Assembly (NCBI RefSeq): GCF_000695685.1
Contig: NZ_JFFR01000028.1
Location: forward strand, 220,115 to 284,114
Length of the DNA: 64,000 nucleotides
Reading direction: 5' to 3'
Origin: Vibrio fortis
GTDB taxonomy: Bacteria > Pseudomonadota > Gammaproteobacteria > Enterobacterales > Vibrionaceae
Under the pieces are notes generated by a model. That model saw only the letters and a program-made list of their open reading frames with translations. It did no database searches and was not told the origin of the DNA. The translations under genes and the position numbers were made by a program. Below are positions 25,109 through 34,344 of this stretch, piece after piece; within the stretch, counting starts at the first letter, position 1; the number at the start of each line of letters is the position of its first letter.

Positions 25109-25369
25109 TTAAAGAGCTTTGATTGCAGCAGCGAAACGAGACTTATGACGAGCAGCTTTATTCTTGTGAATAAGGCCTTTAGTCGCCATGCGGTCTAGAA
25201 GTGGTGTAACTTCTACGAAAGCAGCAGTTGCAGCTTCTTTATCGCCAGCTGCGATAGCTGCGATAGTTTTTTTCATGTAAGTGCGCATCATAGAACGACG
25301 GCTAGCGTTGTGCTGGCGACGTTTCTCAGCTTGGATAGCGCGCTTCTTAGCAGATTTACTGTTTGCCAA
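25109..25369 (-). CDS. rpsT: 30S ribosomal protein S20
   Basis: An 86-residue basic protein (MANSKSAKKRAIQAEKRRQ...), one residue shorter than E. coli S20, with the conserved ASRRSMMRTYMKK and KGLIHKNKAARHKSR. The start is a TTG codon at 25369, with GGGAG ten bases upstream. A second in-frame TTG at 25384 would add five non-homologous residues and is rejected. E. coli rpsT also starts with UUG, which is central to its translational autoregulation, so the rare start codon here is probably functional. Confidence 0.95.
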   Translation of the reverse strand: MANSKSAKKRAIQAEKRRQHNASRRSMMRTYMKKTIAAIAAGDKEAATAAFVEVTPLLDRMATKGLIHKNKAARHKSRFAAAIKAL

Positions 25370-25620
25370 GGGTCTAACTCCCAAAAACTTAGTTCGGTGA
25401 CAATTTAAGGGCGAGGACTATCCCTCATTTGCGCTTAATTGTCAAATGATTTGTGCAAAAACCAATCGTAGCCAAACAAATTTTGGAATGGAAAGGTTAT
25501 CGCGGTTAAGATGGCGGGGATTCTAACAGCATTTTTAGACCAATGCTAATAAATATGCTTCTAACGATCGGATAGTATTTATCCTCGCTTAGAACTAATC
25601 AATCAGTGTCAGAGGTTTTT

Positions 25621-27183
25621 GTGAGTAAACGACTATTAAAGTCAGGCATGATAGTAAGTGCGATGACTTTTGTTTCCCGTGTATTGGGACTTGTGCGCGA
25701 CGTTGTCGTGGCCAATTTGATGGGTGCTGGGGCCAGTGCTGATGTCTTTTTTTTCGCCAATAAGATCCCTAATTTCCTACGTCGTCTGTTTGCTGAAGGC
25801 GCCTTCTCACAAGCCTTTGTTCCTGTTCTAACTGAGTACCATGCTGCGGGAGATAAAGATAAGACTCGCGAATTGATAGCTAGGGTGTCTGGTACGCTCG
25901 GGGTTCTGGTCTCGATTGTTACTCTTGTTGGTGTGATTGGTTCTGGTGCCATTACAGCACTATTTGGTGCGGGTTGGTTTATCGACTGGCTTAATGGTGG
26001 CCCGTCGGCTCATAAATTTGAGTTAGCCAGTTTGATGCTCAAAATCACCTTTCCCTATTTATGGTTCATTACCTTCGTTGCTTTATCTGGGGCGATTCTT
26101 AATACCTTAGGTAAATTTGCGGTCTCTTCTTTTACGCCTGTGTTCTTGAACGTCATGATCATAGGCTCTGCGCTTTTCATTGCACCGAATCTAGAGCAAC
26201 CTGAAATTGGATTGGCGATTGGTGTCTTTTTAGGCGGCTTGGTTCAGTTTCTGTTCCAATTACCTTTTTTAATTAAAGAGGGAGTTTTAGTTAAGCCTAA
26301 GTGGGGTTGGCGCGATCCTGGCGTTGTTAAGATCCGTACTTTGATGATCCCTGCGCTGTTTGGTGTGTCAGTTAGCCAAATTAACTTGCTGTTTGATACC
26401 TTTATTGCCAGTTTCCTAGCTACAGGCTCTATCAGCTGGCTTTATTACTCTGACCGCCTTTTAGAGTTTCCATTAGGCTTGTTTGGTATTGCTATCGCAA
26501 CCGTGATTCTGCCTGCGCTATCTCGTAAACATGTCGATGCACAAGGTGAGGGCTTTGCTCATACTATGGACTGGGGGGTACGCATGGTTCTACTGCTGGG
26601 TATTCCTGCCATGTTCGGCTTGATTGTGCTAGCGAAGCCTATGTTGATGGTGTTGTTCATGCGTGGTGAGTTCAGCCCTCATGACGTGGAGCAAGCTTCG
26701 ATGTCTCTGGTCGCTTATGCGTCGGGTCTACTTAACTTCATGTTGATTAAGGTGCTAGCGCCGGGTTACTACTCACGCCAAGACACTAAAACTCCCGTTA
26801 AGTACGGTATTATCGCAATGGTTAGCAATATGGTGTTTAATGCCATCTTTGCTTATTTCTATGGTTACGTAGGTTTGGCGATTGCGACCGCGCTGTCGGC
26901 CTTTGTCAATATGGCACTGCTATATAGAGGCTTACATTTAGCTGGTGTTTACCACTTAACGAAAACAACCTTAGTCTTTAGCGGAAAGCTATTACTTGCG
27001 GGTGGAGCAATGGTTGCTGTGATTTTATGGCAACTAGAGAGTATGCAACAGTGGCTAGAGTGGAGCTTCAGTTACCGAGCGCTTATGCTCACTGGCTTGA
27101 TTGCACTTGGCGGCTTTGCTTATATTGTCTCTGTGTTCGCTTTGGGTATCCGAGTAAAACATTTAAAAGCAGCGACAGAGTAA
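25621..27183 (+). CDS. murJ: Lipid II flippase MurJ (MviN)
   Basis: A 520-residue MOP-superfamily membrane protein with about fourteen helices. MurJ signatures include FVSRVLGLVRDVVVANLMGAG and the essential-residue loop NKIPNFLRRLFAEGAFSQAFVP near residue 50, plus YYSRQDTKTPVK near 385. MurJ moves undecaprenyl-linked lipid II across the inner membrane for peptidoglycan synthesis. The GTG start at 25621 follows AGAGG by five bases and is preferred to the in-frame start at 25606. It is divergent from rpsT and followed by ribF after 70 bases. Confidence 0.95.
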   Translation: MSKRLLKSGMIVSAMTFVSRVLGLVRDVVVANLMGAGASADVFFFANKIPNFLRRLFAEGAFSQAFVPVLTEYHAAGDKDKTRELIARVSGTLGVLVSIVTLVGVIGSGAITALFGAGWFIDWLNGGPSAHKFELASLMLKITFPYLWFITFVALSGAILNTLGKFAVSSFTPVFLNVMIIGSALFIAPNLEQPEIGLAIGVFLGGLVQFLFQLPFLIKEGVLVKPKWGWRDPGVVKIRTLMIPALFGVSVSQINLLFDTFIASFLATGSISWLYYSDRLLEFPLGLFGIAIATVILPALSRKHVDAQGEGFAHTMDWGVRMVLLLGIPAMFGLIVLAKPMLMVLFMRGEFSPHDVEQASMSLVAYASGLLNFMLIKVLAPGYYSRQDTKTPVKYGIIAMVSNMVFNAIFAYFYGYVGLAIATALSAFVNMALLYRGLHLAGVYHLTKTTLVFSGKLLLAGGAMVAVILWQLESMQQWLEWSFSYRALMLTGLIALGGFAYIVSVFALGIRVKHLKAATE

Positions 27184-27253
27184 TACTGATTAGTATATAA
27201 TCCGTCGGTTTCACACAATGAATGATGTAAATAACAGATTTTAGCTGGTCGTA

Positions 27254-28189
27254 ATGGAACTAATCCGAGGCATTCACAATATTAAAGCGCAGCATCACGG
27301 CTGTGTATTAACCATAGGCAACTTTGACGGTGTACATCTAGGACACCAGGAAGTACTGAGCCAGGTATCCAAGCAAGCTGCGGCATTGGGCTTACCCTCT
27401 GTCGTGATGACGTTTGAGCCTCAGCCCATGGAACTGTTTGCTCGTGACAAAGCCCCTGCACGTTTAACTCGTTTAAGAGATAAGTTCGTGCAGCTGAGTA
27501 AGCTGGATATTAGCCGTTTATTGTGTGTCAATTTTAACCACTACTTCGCGAACCTATCGGCGGATGCTTTTATTAAATATCTGTTGGTGGACAAACTTGG
27601 TGTGAAGTTTTTGGTGGTGGGTGATGACTTCTGCTTCGGTAAAGGTCGCACCGGCAATTTCGCTATGCTTAAAGAAGCGGGTGAAAAGTATGGTTTTGAG
27701 GTGGTTAGTACCCAAAGCTTCTGCTTAAACCAGCTGCGTGTAAGTAGCACTGAAATACGCAATGCTCTGGCGTTTGACGATTTAACCTCTAGCGCTGCCA
27801 TGTTAGGGCGTGATTACAGTATCAGTGGTCGTGTGTCTCATGGGCGTAAACTGGGAAGAACTATAGGTTTCCCAACGGCGAATATCCCACTTAAACGTTG
27901 TGTCTCTCCAGTCTCTGGGGTGTATGTTGTTGAAGCAGTCGACATCGATGGTTCACCTGTCGGTGGTGTTGCAAATATCGGACAACGACCAACCGTAAAT
28001 GGGGTTCGTCAGCAACTAGAAGTGCATTTTTTTGACTTTAAAGCCAATTTATATGGTAAACAGTTAGAAGTACGTCTTTTGCACAAATTGCGCGACGAGA
28101 AAAAGTTTGAATCGTTCGACGCACTAAAGAATCAAATAGAATTGGATGCTGAAGCAGCAAGGGTGTGGCTGCGTCAGCTAAAGAATTAA
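27254..28189 (+). CDS. ribF: Bifunctional riboflavin kinase / FAD synthetase RibF
   Basis: A 311-residue two-domain enzyme that makes FMN and then FAD from riboflavin. The N-terminal adenylyltransferase has the HxGH-type motif GNFDGVHLGHQEV and the later VSSTEIRNAL. The C-terminal kinase domain has GRVSHGRKLGRTIGFPTANI and, near residue 245, ANIGQRPTVNG. No FMN riboswitch is visible upstream. It lies between murJ and ileS in the conserved murJ-ribF-ileS-lspA order. Confidence 0.96.
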   Translation: MELIRGIHNIKAQHHGCVLTIGNFDGVHLGHQEVLSQVSKQAAALGLPSVVMTFEPQPMELFARDKAPARLTRLRDKFVQLSKLDISRLLCVNFNHYFANLSADAFIKYLLVDKLGVKFLVVGDDFCFGKGRTGNFAMLKEAGEKYGFEVVSTQSFCLNQLRVSSTEIRNALAFDDLTSSAAMLGRDYSISGRVSHGRKLGRTIGFPTANIPLKRCVSPVSGVYVVEAVDIDGSPVGGVANIGQRPTVNGVRQQLEVHFFDFKANLYGKQLEVRLLHKLRDEKKFESFDALKNQIELDAEAARVWLRQLKN

Positions 28190-28252
28190 TCGGTTGATTC
28201 CACCGATTAACATAATGTCTAACTTCGCCCAATATAACGGAATTAAGAATCG

Positions 28253-31090
28253 ATGAGTGATTATAAAGATACCCTGAACTTACCTGAAACAGGGTTTCCA
28301 ATGCGCGGTAATCTGGCAAATCGTGAGCCAGAAATGCTTAAGCGTTGGTACAAAGAAGATCTTTACGGCGAAATCCGTAAAGCGAAGAAAGGTAAAAAAT
28401 CTTTCGTACTGCATGATGGCCCTCCTTACGCGAACGGCGATATTCACATTGGTCACGCGCTAAACAAGATTCTTAAAGACATTATTATTAAATCTAAGAC
28501 TCTGTCTGGTTTTGATGCTCCATACATCCCAGGTTGGGACTGTCACGGTCTTCCTATCGAGCTGATGGTTGAGAAGAAAAAAGGCAAACCAGGTCAGAAG
28601 ATCTCTGCTTCTGAGTTCCGTGAAGAGTGTCGTAAGTACGCTGCGGGCCAAGTTGAAGGTCAAAAAGAGAGCTTTAAACGTCTAGGTATCATGGGTGAGT
28701 GGGACAAGCCATACCGCACTATGGACTTCGGCACTGAAGCAAACATCATCCGCGCTCTAGGTAAAATTGCAGACAACGGCCACCTACTGAAAGGTTTCAA
28801 ACCTGTTCACTGGTGTACTGACTGTGGTTCTGCTCTAGCGGAAGCGGAAGTTGAGTACAAAGATAAAGTTTCTCCATCAATCGACGTGAAATTCACAGCG
28901 GCTGATGAAGCTGCGCTAGTTTCTAAATTCAAGCTAGCTGAAGGTCACGAAGGCCAAGGCGATATCTCTATCGTTATCTGGACTACAACACCATGGACAC
29001 TGCCTGCAAACCGTGCAGTATGTCTACGTGATGATCTTGAATACGTTCTAATCCAAGTAGAAGCGAATGGCGATCAAGCTGCACAGCGTATCATCGTTGC
29101 TTCTGAGCTAGCTAAAGACGTAATGGATCGTGCGGGTATCGAGCACTTCCATAACCTAGGTTTTGCGAGCGGCGCTGATCTTGAGCTAACTCAGTTCAAC
29201 CACCCATTCTACGACTTCACTGTTCCTGCGATCCTTGGCGATCACGTAACAACGGATTCAGGTACTGGTGTGGTTCACACAGCACCGGGCCACGGTCAAG
29301 AAGACTTCGCGGTTGGTAACAAGTACGGTCTAGAAGTAGCAAACCCAGTAGGTTCAAACGGTGTTTACCTACCAGACACTGAGCTATTTGCTGGTCAACA
29401 CGTATTTAAAGCGAACGACTCTGTACTTGAAGTACTGAAAGAGAAAGGCGCTCTACTACATCACCACGCTTACGAGCACAGCTACCCACACTGCTGGAGA
29501 CACAAAACGCCAATCATCTTCCGTGCGACACCACAATGGTTCGTATCGATGGATCAAGCTGGCCTACGTGCTAAAGCTCTTGAGTCAATCAAGGGTGTTG
29601 AGTGGATGCCTGAGTGGGGTCAAAGCCGTATCGAAGGTATGATCGAAGGTCGCCCTGAGTGGTGTATCTCTCGTCAACGTACTTGGGGTGTGCCAATCGC
29701 TCTGTTCGTTCATAAAGAGACAGCAGAACTGCACCCGAACACGCTTGAGCTTATCGAGCAAGTTGCTCAACTTGTTGAGCAGAAAGGTATTCAAGCTTGG
29801 TGGGATCTAGAAATCTCTGACCTACTAGACGAAGAAGCGGACAAATACGAGAAAGTACTAGATACACTGGACGTATGGTTCGATTCAGGTGTAACACACT
29901 ACTCAGTTGTTGACGCTCGTGAAGAGTATAACGGCAACAAAGCTGATCTATACCTAGAAGGTTCAGACCAACACCGTGGTTGGTTCCAGTCTTCTCTAAT
30001 TTCATCTATCGCGATGAAAGACGAAGCGCCATACAAGCAAGTGCTAACGCACGGCTTCGTAGTAGATGGTAACGGCCGTAAGATGTCTAAGTCTATCGGT
30101 AACGTTGTTGCACCTAAAGATGTAACCAACAAGCTAGGTGCAGATATTCTGCGTCTATGGGTTGCTTCTACAGACTACACAGGTGAAGTAGCGGTATCTG
30201 ATGAGATCCTGAAGCGTTCAGCAGATGCTTACCGTCGTATTCGTAACACAGCGCGTTTCTTCCTAGCGAACTTGAACGGTTTCAACCCAGAAACAGACCT
30301 AGTTCCTGCTGAAGAGATGGTGGCACTAGACCGTTGGGCTGTAGGCCGCGCACAAGCTGCACAAGAAGAGATCGTGAAAGCATACGGTGAGTACAACACT
30401 CACGGTGTAACTCAACGTCTAATGCAGTTCTGTTCTATCGAGATGGGTTCTTTCTACCTAGATGTAATCAAAGACCGTCAGTACACAGCGAAGAAGGGCG
30501 GCCACGCTCAACGCAGCTGTCAAACTGCGCTTTACTACATCGTAGAAGCTCTGGTTCGTTGGATGGCACCTATCATGTCGTTCACAGCAGACGAAATTTG
30601 GAACGAAATGCCAGGTCAACGTGACAAGTTCGTATTCACAGGTGAGTGGTTCGAAGGTCTATTTGGTCTAGCGGAAGGCGAAGAACTAAGCAACGAATTC
30701 TGGACTGAAATCCAATCTGTTCGTGGCGCAGTGAACAAGCTTCTTGAAGATGCTCGTAAAGAGAAAACTATCGGCGGTGCACTTCAAGCTGAAGTGACTC
30801 TGTACGCAGACGATGCACTAGCAGCGAAAATCAACAAGCTAGAAGACGAACTACGTTTTGTTCTTCTAACTTCAGCTGCTGTTGTTAAGCCTCTAAGCGA
30901 GAAGAGCGATGCAGCACAAGCGACAGACCTTGAAGGTCTATTCGTTGAAGTTGCAGCGACAGAGAACGAGAAGTGTGACCGTTGTTGGCACCACACGCCA
31001 GATGTTGGCACAATCGAAGGTCACGAGAAAGTGTGTGGTCGTTGTGTGACTAACGTTGCTGGTGAAGGTGAAGTGCGTAAGTTCGCATAA
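28253..31090 (+). CDS. ileS: Isoleucyl-tRNA synthetase
   Basis: A 945-residue class Ia synthetase of the zinc-containing bacterial type. The HIGH motif is in PPYANGDIHIGHALNK near residue 65 and the KMSKS motif in GRKMSKSIGN near 605. The CP1 editing domain, which clears Val-tRNA(Ile), is marked by TTPWTLPANRAV and TGVVHTAPGHG. The C-terminal zinc site is CDRCWHH...CGRC. It follows ribF by 63 bases. Unlike E. coli, it does not overlap lspA: a terminator and 219 bases separate them. Confidence 0.97.
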   Translation: MSDYKDTLNLPETGFPMRGNLANREPEMLKRWYKEDLYGEIRKAKKGKKSFVLHDGPPYANGDIHIGHALNKILKDIIIKSKTLSGFDAPYIPGWDCHGLPIELMVEKKKGKPGQKISASEFREECRKYAAGQVEGQKESFKRLGIMGEWDKPYRTMDFGTEANIIRALGKIADNGHLLKGFKPVHWCTDCGSALAEAEVEYKDKVSPSIDVKFTAADEAALVSKFKLAEGHEGQGDISIVIWTTTPWTLPANRAVCLRDDLEYVLIQVEANGDQAAQRIIVASELAKDVMDRAGIEHFHNLGFASGADLELTQFNHPFYDFTVPAILGDHVTTDSGTGVVHTAPGHGQEDFAVGNKYGLEVANPVGSNGVYLPDTELFAGQHVFKANDSVLEVLKEKGALLHHHAYEHSYPHCWRHKTPIIFRATPQWFVSMDQAGLRAKALESIKGVEWMPEWGQSRIEGMIEGRPEWCISRQRTWGVPIALFVHKETAELHPNTLELIEQVAQLVEQKGIQAWWDLEISDLLDEEADKYEKVLDTLDVWFDSGVTHYSVVDAREEYNGNKADLYLEGSDQHRGWFQSSLISSIAMKDEAPYKQVLTHGFVVDGNGRKMSKSIGNVVAPKDVTNKLGADILRLWVASTDYTGEVAVSDEILKRSADAYRRIRNTARFFLANLNGFNPETDLVPAEEMVALDRWAVGRAQAAQEEIVKAYGEYNTHGVTQRLMQFCSIEMGSFYLDVIKDRQYTAKKGGHAQRSCQTALYYIVEALVRWMAPIMSFTADEIWNEMPGQRDKFVFTGEWFEGLFGLAEGEELSNEFWTEIQSVRGAVNKLLEDARKEKTIGGALQAEVTLYADDALAAKINKLEDELRFVLLTSAAVVKPLSEKSDAAQATDLEGLFVEVAATENEKCDRCWHHTPDVGTIEGHEKVCGRCVTNVAGEGEVRKFA

Positions 31091-31128
31091 TCTAAAGCAG
31101 TGATTAATTGAACTTTGCTTAGTTTTTA

Positions 31129-31157
31129 TAGCCCCAGTATCTACTGGGGTTATTTTT
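31129..31157 (+). terminator. ileS terminator
   Basis: TAGCCCCAGTA / TACTGGGGTTA, an 11-bp stem with a two-base loop and a T-run. It separates ileS from lspA, which are cotranscribed in E. coli. Confidence 0.88.
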
Positions 31158-31309
31158 AGCTGGGATAAAATGCCGATCGATACGGCTGGTCATTTTTATG
31201 CAGTGGCGCGCAACATCAAAGCGGATGGAGGTTCAGCCACCATATTGGTCTTTCATGTGTGCATCTCGCTGTATAGAATAGAGAAGTTCATAGATTTATA
31301 GGAATAAGC

Positions 31310-31810
31310 ATGAGTGATTTTTCACTAAAGCAGTCGGGCGTACGTTGGTTATGGCTGGCTTTATTGGTCTTTCTTGCGGACATTGGCATCAAGCTGTTTG
31401 TGATGGACAATATGGGTTACGGCTGGGCAAACCGTATTGAGGTATTGCCATTCTTTAACTTCTTGTATGTTCATAACTACGGTGCTGCTTTCAGCTTTTT
31501 GAGTGATCAAGGTGGCTGGCAACGTTGGCTGTTCACAGGTATTGCGTTTGTAGTCACGGGTATGCTGACCTACTGGATGAGCAAACTGCCGGCGACAGAG
31601 AAGTGGAATAACATCGCTTATGCAATCATCATTGGTGGTGCGGTAGGTAATGTATTTGATCGAGTTGTTCACGGCTTTGTTGTGGATTACTTAGACTTCT
31701 ACTGGGGCACATACCACTGGCCTGCATTTAACCTTGCTGATATGGGTATCTGTATCGGTGCTGCGATGATCATCTTAGATGGATTCCGCAAAAAGGATGA
31801 GAGCAAATAA
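31310..31810 (+). CDS. lspA: Lipoprotein signal peptidase (signal peptidase II)
   Basis: A 166-residue, four-helix inner-membrane aspartyl protease that removes signal peptides from diacylated prolipoproteins. The catalytic aspartates are D117 in GNVFDRVVHG and D144 in FNLADMGI; VHNYGAAFSFL near residue 54 is also conserved. A TATAGAAT -10-like element near 31272 and AGGAA before the ATG suggest its own promoter after the ileS terminator. Its substrates visible in this window include bamD, the DUF2799 lipoprotein and possibly dsbC. Confidence 0.95.
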   Translation: MSDFSLKQSGVRWLWLALLVFLADIGIKLFVMDNMGYGWANRIEVLPFFNFLYVHNYGAAFSFLSDQGGWQRWLFTGIAFVVTGMLTYWMSKLPATEKWNNIAYAIIIGGAVGNVFDRVVHGFVVDYLDFYWGTYHWPAFNLADMGICIGAAMIILDGFRKKDESK

Positions 31811-31852
31811 GCTCTACAAGTCACTTAATGACTCACAGAATATAATAGCCCT

Positions 31853-31886
31853 AAGCGCTGTCGGTTGATTCCGGCGGCGCTTTTTG
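31853..31886 (+). terminator. Terminator between lspA and fkpB
   Basis: AGCGC...GCGCT with inner pairing of CGG and CCG around TTGATT, followed by TTTTTG. The stem has an internal mismatch. Confidence 0.75.
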
Positions 31887-31937
31887 TTTATTCTCTGTGA
31901 GGAAAAATAATAATTGATACAACCCAAGGAAAGTAAC

Positions 31938-32369
31938 GTGACAGCAATTAAGAATGACTCAGCAGTAACACTTCATTTTACCATTAAGATGAAAGACGGT
32001 TCCATTGCTGACAGTACTGAGAACATGGGCAAGCCAGCTAAATTTGTAATGGGCGATGGTAGCTTGAGTGAGAACTTTGAGCAGTGCCTATTAGGACTAG
32101 AAGCAGGCACGCAAAAGTCGATTGATTTAAAAGCAGAAGATGCGTTCGGTTTGCCTAACCCAGATAATGTTCATCACATGGATCGCGCACGTTTTGCTGG
32201 CGACACTGAGATTGAAGTCGGTACTATTATGGCTTTTTCTGGTCGTGATGGTATGGAAATTCCAGGCATCATTACTGATATTGCTGGCGACTCTGTCACT
32301 GTGGACTTTAACCATCCACTGGCAGGCCAAGACGTGACGTTTGACGTTAACATCTTAGCGGTAGAATAG
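31938..32369 (+). CDS. fkpB: FKBP-type peptidyl-prolyl isomerase FkpB (SlpA)
   Basis: A 143-residue small FKBP with the insert-in-flap chaperone domain of the SlpA/SlyD type. Recognisable blocks are LHFTIKMKDGSIADST, KPAKFVMGDGSL, FGLPNPDNVHHM and VDFNHPLAGQDVTFDV. SlpA is a ribosome-associated prolyl isomerase and holdase. GTG 31938 is chosen because AAGGAAA precedes it and the N-terminus then aligns with E. coli FkpB; the ORF could open 24 bases earlier. The lspA-fkpB-ispH order is conserved in gammaproteobacteria. Confidence 0.94.
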   Translation: MTAIKNDSAVTLHFTIKMKDGSIADSTENMGKPAKFVMGDGSLSENFEQCLLGLEAGTQKSIDLKAEDAFGLPNPDNVHHMDRARFAGDTEIEVGTIMAFSGRDGMEIPGIITDIAGDSVTVDFNHPLAGQDVTFDVNILAVE

Positions 32370-32510
32370 ACGGCGATTCATCTTTGCCAACAATTCGAAG
32401 CTTCACTGTCTTTGCGCTTCCCTGTAGAATGCCCGCTTCGCTAAACGCGAACTGTAGAATGATCTTGGTCGCGCTGTAAGCGATTCGCAATAAAAGAACT
32501 GAGCAATAAA

Positions 32511-33455
32511 ATGAAAATAATGTTAGCTAACCCGCGTGGATTTTGTGCCGGTGTTGATCGAGCGATCAGTATCGTGGAGCGCGCACTGGAATTGTATCAA
32601 CCACCGATTTATGTTCGTCATGAAGTGGTGCATAACCGTTTTGTTGTCGAAGGTTTGAAACAACGCGGTGCGATTTTCGTGGAAGAGCTTCATGAAGTGC
32701 CAGACGATAACATTGTTATCTTTTCTGCTCACGGCGTGTCTCAAGCGGTTCGTAAAGAAGCCAAAGAGCGCGATCTAACGGTTTTTGATGCGACTTGTCC
32801 TCTGGTAACCAAAGTACATATGGAAGTGGCTCGTGCGAGCCGTAAAAATATGGAAGTGGTTCTGATTGGTCACGCAGGTCACCCTGAAGTTGAAGGTACC
32901 ATGGGCCAATACGCTAGCGATACTGGTGGCATGTACTTGGTTGAGAAACCAGAAGATGTGTCAAAGCTGGTGGTTAAAGACCCAAGCAACCTTCACTATG
33001 TAAGCCAAACGACACTGTCTGTTGATGAGACGGCTGATGTGATCGAAGAGCTGCGTCGCGTGTTCCCTGAGATCCAAGGCCCACGTAAAGACGATATCTG
33101 TTACGCAACACAAAACCGTCAAGATGCGGTTCGTGATATGGCGAACGATGTTGATGTGGTGATTGTTGTTGGTTCTAAGAACTCATCAAACTCAACACGT
33201 TTGAAAGAGCTGGCTGAGAAATTGGGTACCCCAGGCTACTTAACGGATTGCCCAGAAGACATTCAACCAGAGTGGGTTGAAGGCAAGAAGAAAGTCGGTG
33301 TGACGGCAGGTGCTTCGGCGCCAGAAGAACTGGTTAATCAAATTCTAGATCGTATCCGCGAGCTAGGTGCTGAAGGCATCGAAGAGATCCAAGGCCGCGA
33401 AGAGAATATGTTCTTCGAAGTGCCAAAAGAGCTTCAGATTAAACAAGTTGATTAA
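32511..33455 (+). CDS. ispH: 4-hydroxy-3-methylbut-2-enyl diphosphate reductase IspH
   Basis: A 314-residue iron-sulfur enzyme, the last step of the MEP isoprenoid pathway, giving IPP and DMAPP. The three cluster cysteines are C12 (NPRGFCAGVDRAI), the one in FDATCPLVTK near residue 96, and the one in DDICYATQNRQ near 197. The active-site glutamate is in GHAGHPEVEGT. The C-terminus LQIKQVD is close to E. coli IspH. A 141-base gap separates it from fkpB. It is followed by a strong terminator. Confidence 0.97.
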   Translation: MKIMLANPRGFCAGVDRAISIVERALELYQPPIYVRHEVVHNRFVVEGLKQRGAIFVEELHEVPDDNIVIFSAHGVSQAVRKEAKERDLTVFDATCPLVTKVHMEVARASRKNMEVVLIGHAGHPEVEGTMGQYASDTGGMYLVEKPEDVSKLVVKDPSNLHYVSQTTLSVDETADVIEELRRVFPEIQGPRKDDICYATQNRQDAVRDMANDVDVVIVVGSKNSSNSTRLKELAEKLGTPGYLTDCPEDIQPEWVEGKKKVGVTAGASAPEELVNQILDRIRELGAEGIEEIQGREENMFFEVPKELQIKQVD

Positions 33456-33483
33456 TCATCGCGTTTGATAAAAGTTTTGAACT

Positions 33484-33514
33484 AAAAAGCCAACCTTTGC
33501 GGTTGGCTTTTTTT
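33484..33514. terminator. ispH terminator
   Basis: AAAAAGCCAACC-TTTGC-GGTTGGCTTTTTTT. The A-tract makes it usable from the opposite strand, where btsR ends. Confidence 0.94.
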
Positions 33515-33554
33515 GATCTTTTTTCAATGAGTTGAAGTACATTGAATGAAAACG

Positions 33555-34286
33555 TTAGTGGATACCAAGCTGCTCTTTGAGAGTTTTCAGATAGCGACGA
33601 CTAACAGGTACCTCAAAGCCCGTTAGAGTGATGATCTCCGCAAGACCGTTTTCCAGAAGCTTGATCTCTTGGATCGCCTTTATGTTGATCAAATATTGGC
33701 GATGACAACGGATCAGATCAGTTTTCTCTTCTAGGACTTTTAGAGTCAGTTGAGAAGAGGCGGTTTGTGACGCGCTGCGAACGTGAACACCACTCAGGTC
33801 AGAATAGGCGCACTCGACCGTTTGGCTTGCCATGATCACAATGCGGTTGTGACCGATACACGGAATCTGCTCCAAGTGCGATGGTGCAATAGCATTGATG
33901 TCTTGTTCAGGCGGTTGCTGGCTCTGCTTAATCACCTTACATAAGCGTGAAACGCTCTTGTTGAGCCTACACGGCTCAACCGGCTTGAGGAGGTAATCGA
34001 AGGCGTTATCCTCAAAGGCTTGAATCGCATATTGGTCGTAAGCGGTAACGAATACCACGTAGGGCATGTTCTCTGGGTCGAGCATACTCAGTAGCTCGAT
34101 ACCGGTGATCTGCGGCATTTGAATGTCTAAATAAACGACGTCTGGCTTGAGGTGGTTGATCTGCTTTAGCCCTTCGATGGCATTACTCGCTTGACCTATC
34201 ACATCCACTTTTTCTGTTTCAGTGAGCAGCTCAATCAACTCTTCGCGAGCGAACAGCTCATCATCTATGACTAATGCCTTTAACAT
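33555..34286 (-). CDS. btsR: LytTR response regulator BtsR (YehT)
   Basis: A 243-residue response regulator. The receiver domain (1-120) has the acidic pair DD at residues 8-9 and phosphoacceptor D54 in VYLDIQMPQ, plus the FDYLLKPVEP lysine loop. The LytTR DNA-binding domain (about 140-243) has RCHRQYLINIKAIQEI and VPVSRRYLKTLKEQLG. It closely resembles E. coli BtsR, which with BtsS senses extracellular pyruvate and activates the btsT transporter gene. The cognate kinase gene lies 58 bases upstream on the same strand, and a transporter of the expected target family follows that in turn. LytTR proteins bind direct repeats about two helical turns apart. Confidence 0.93.
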   Translation of the reverse strand: MLKALVIDDELFAREELIELLTETEKVDVIGQASNAIEGLKQINHLKPDVVYLDIQMPQITGIELLSMLDPENMPYVVFVTAYDQYAIQAFEDNAFDYLLKPVEPCRLNKSVSRLCKVIKQSQQPPEQDINAIAPSHLEQIPCIGHNRIVIMASQTVECAYSDLSGVHVRSASQTASSQLTLKVLEEKTDLIRCHRQYLINIKAIQEIKLLENGLAEIITLTGFEVPVSRRYLKTLKEQLGIH

Positions 34287-34344
34287 CCAAATACCTTAAT
34301 TCCAATCTACTGTGTCAGTATACGCTGTTATGTTGAATCGCGCG

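Noticed and set aside
31170..31298. 42-codon frame in the ileS-lspA gap
   Set aside because: No convincing ribosome-binding site and no resemblance to known small proteins; likely chance.
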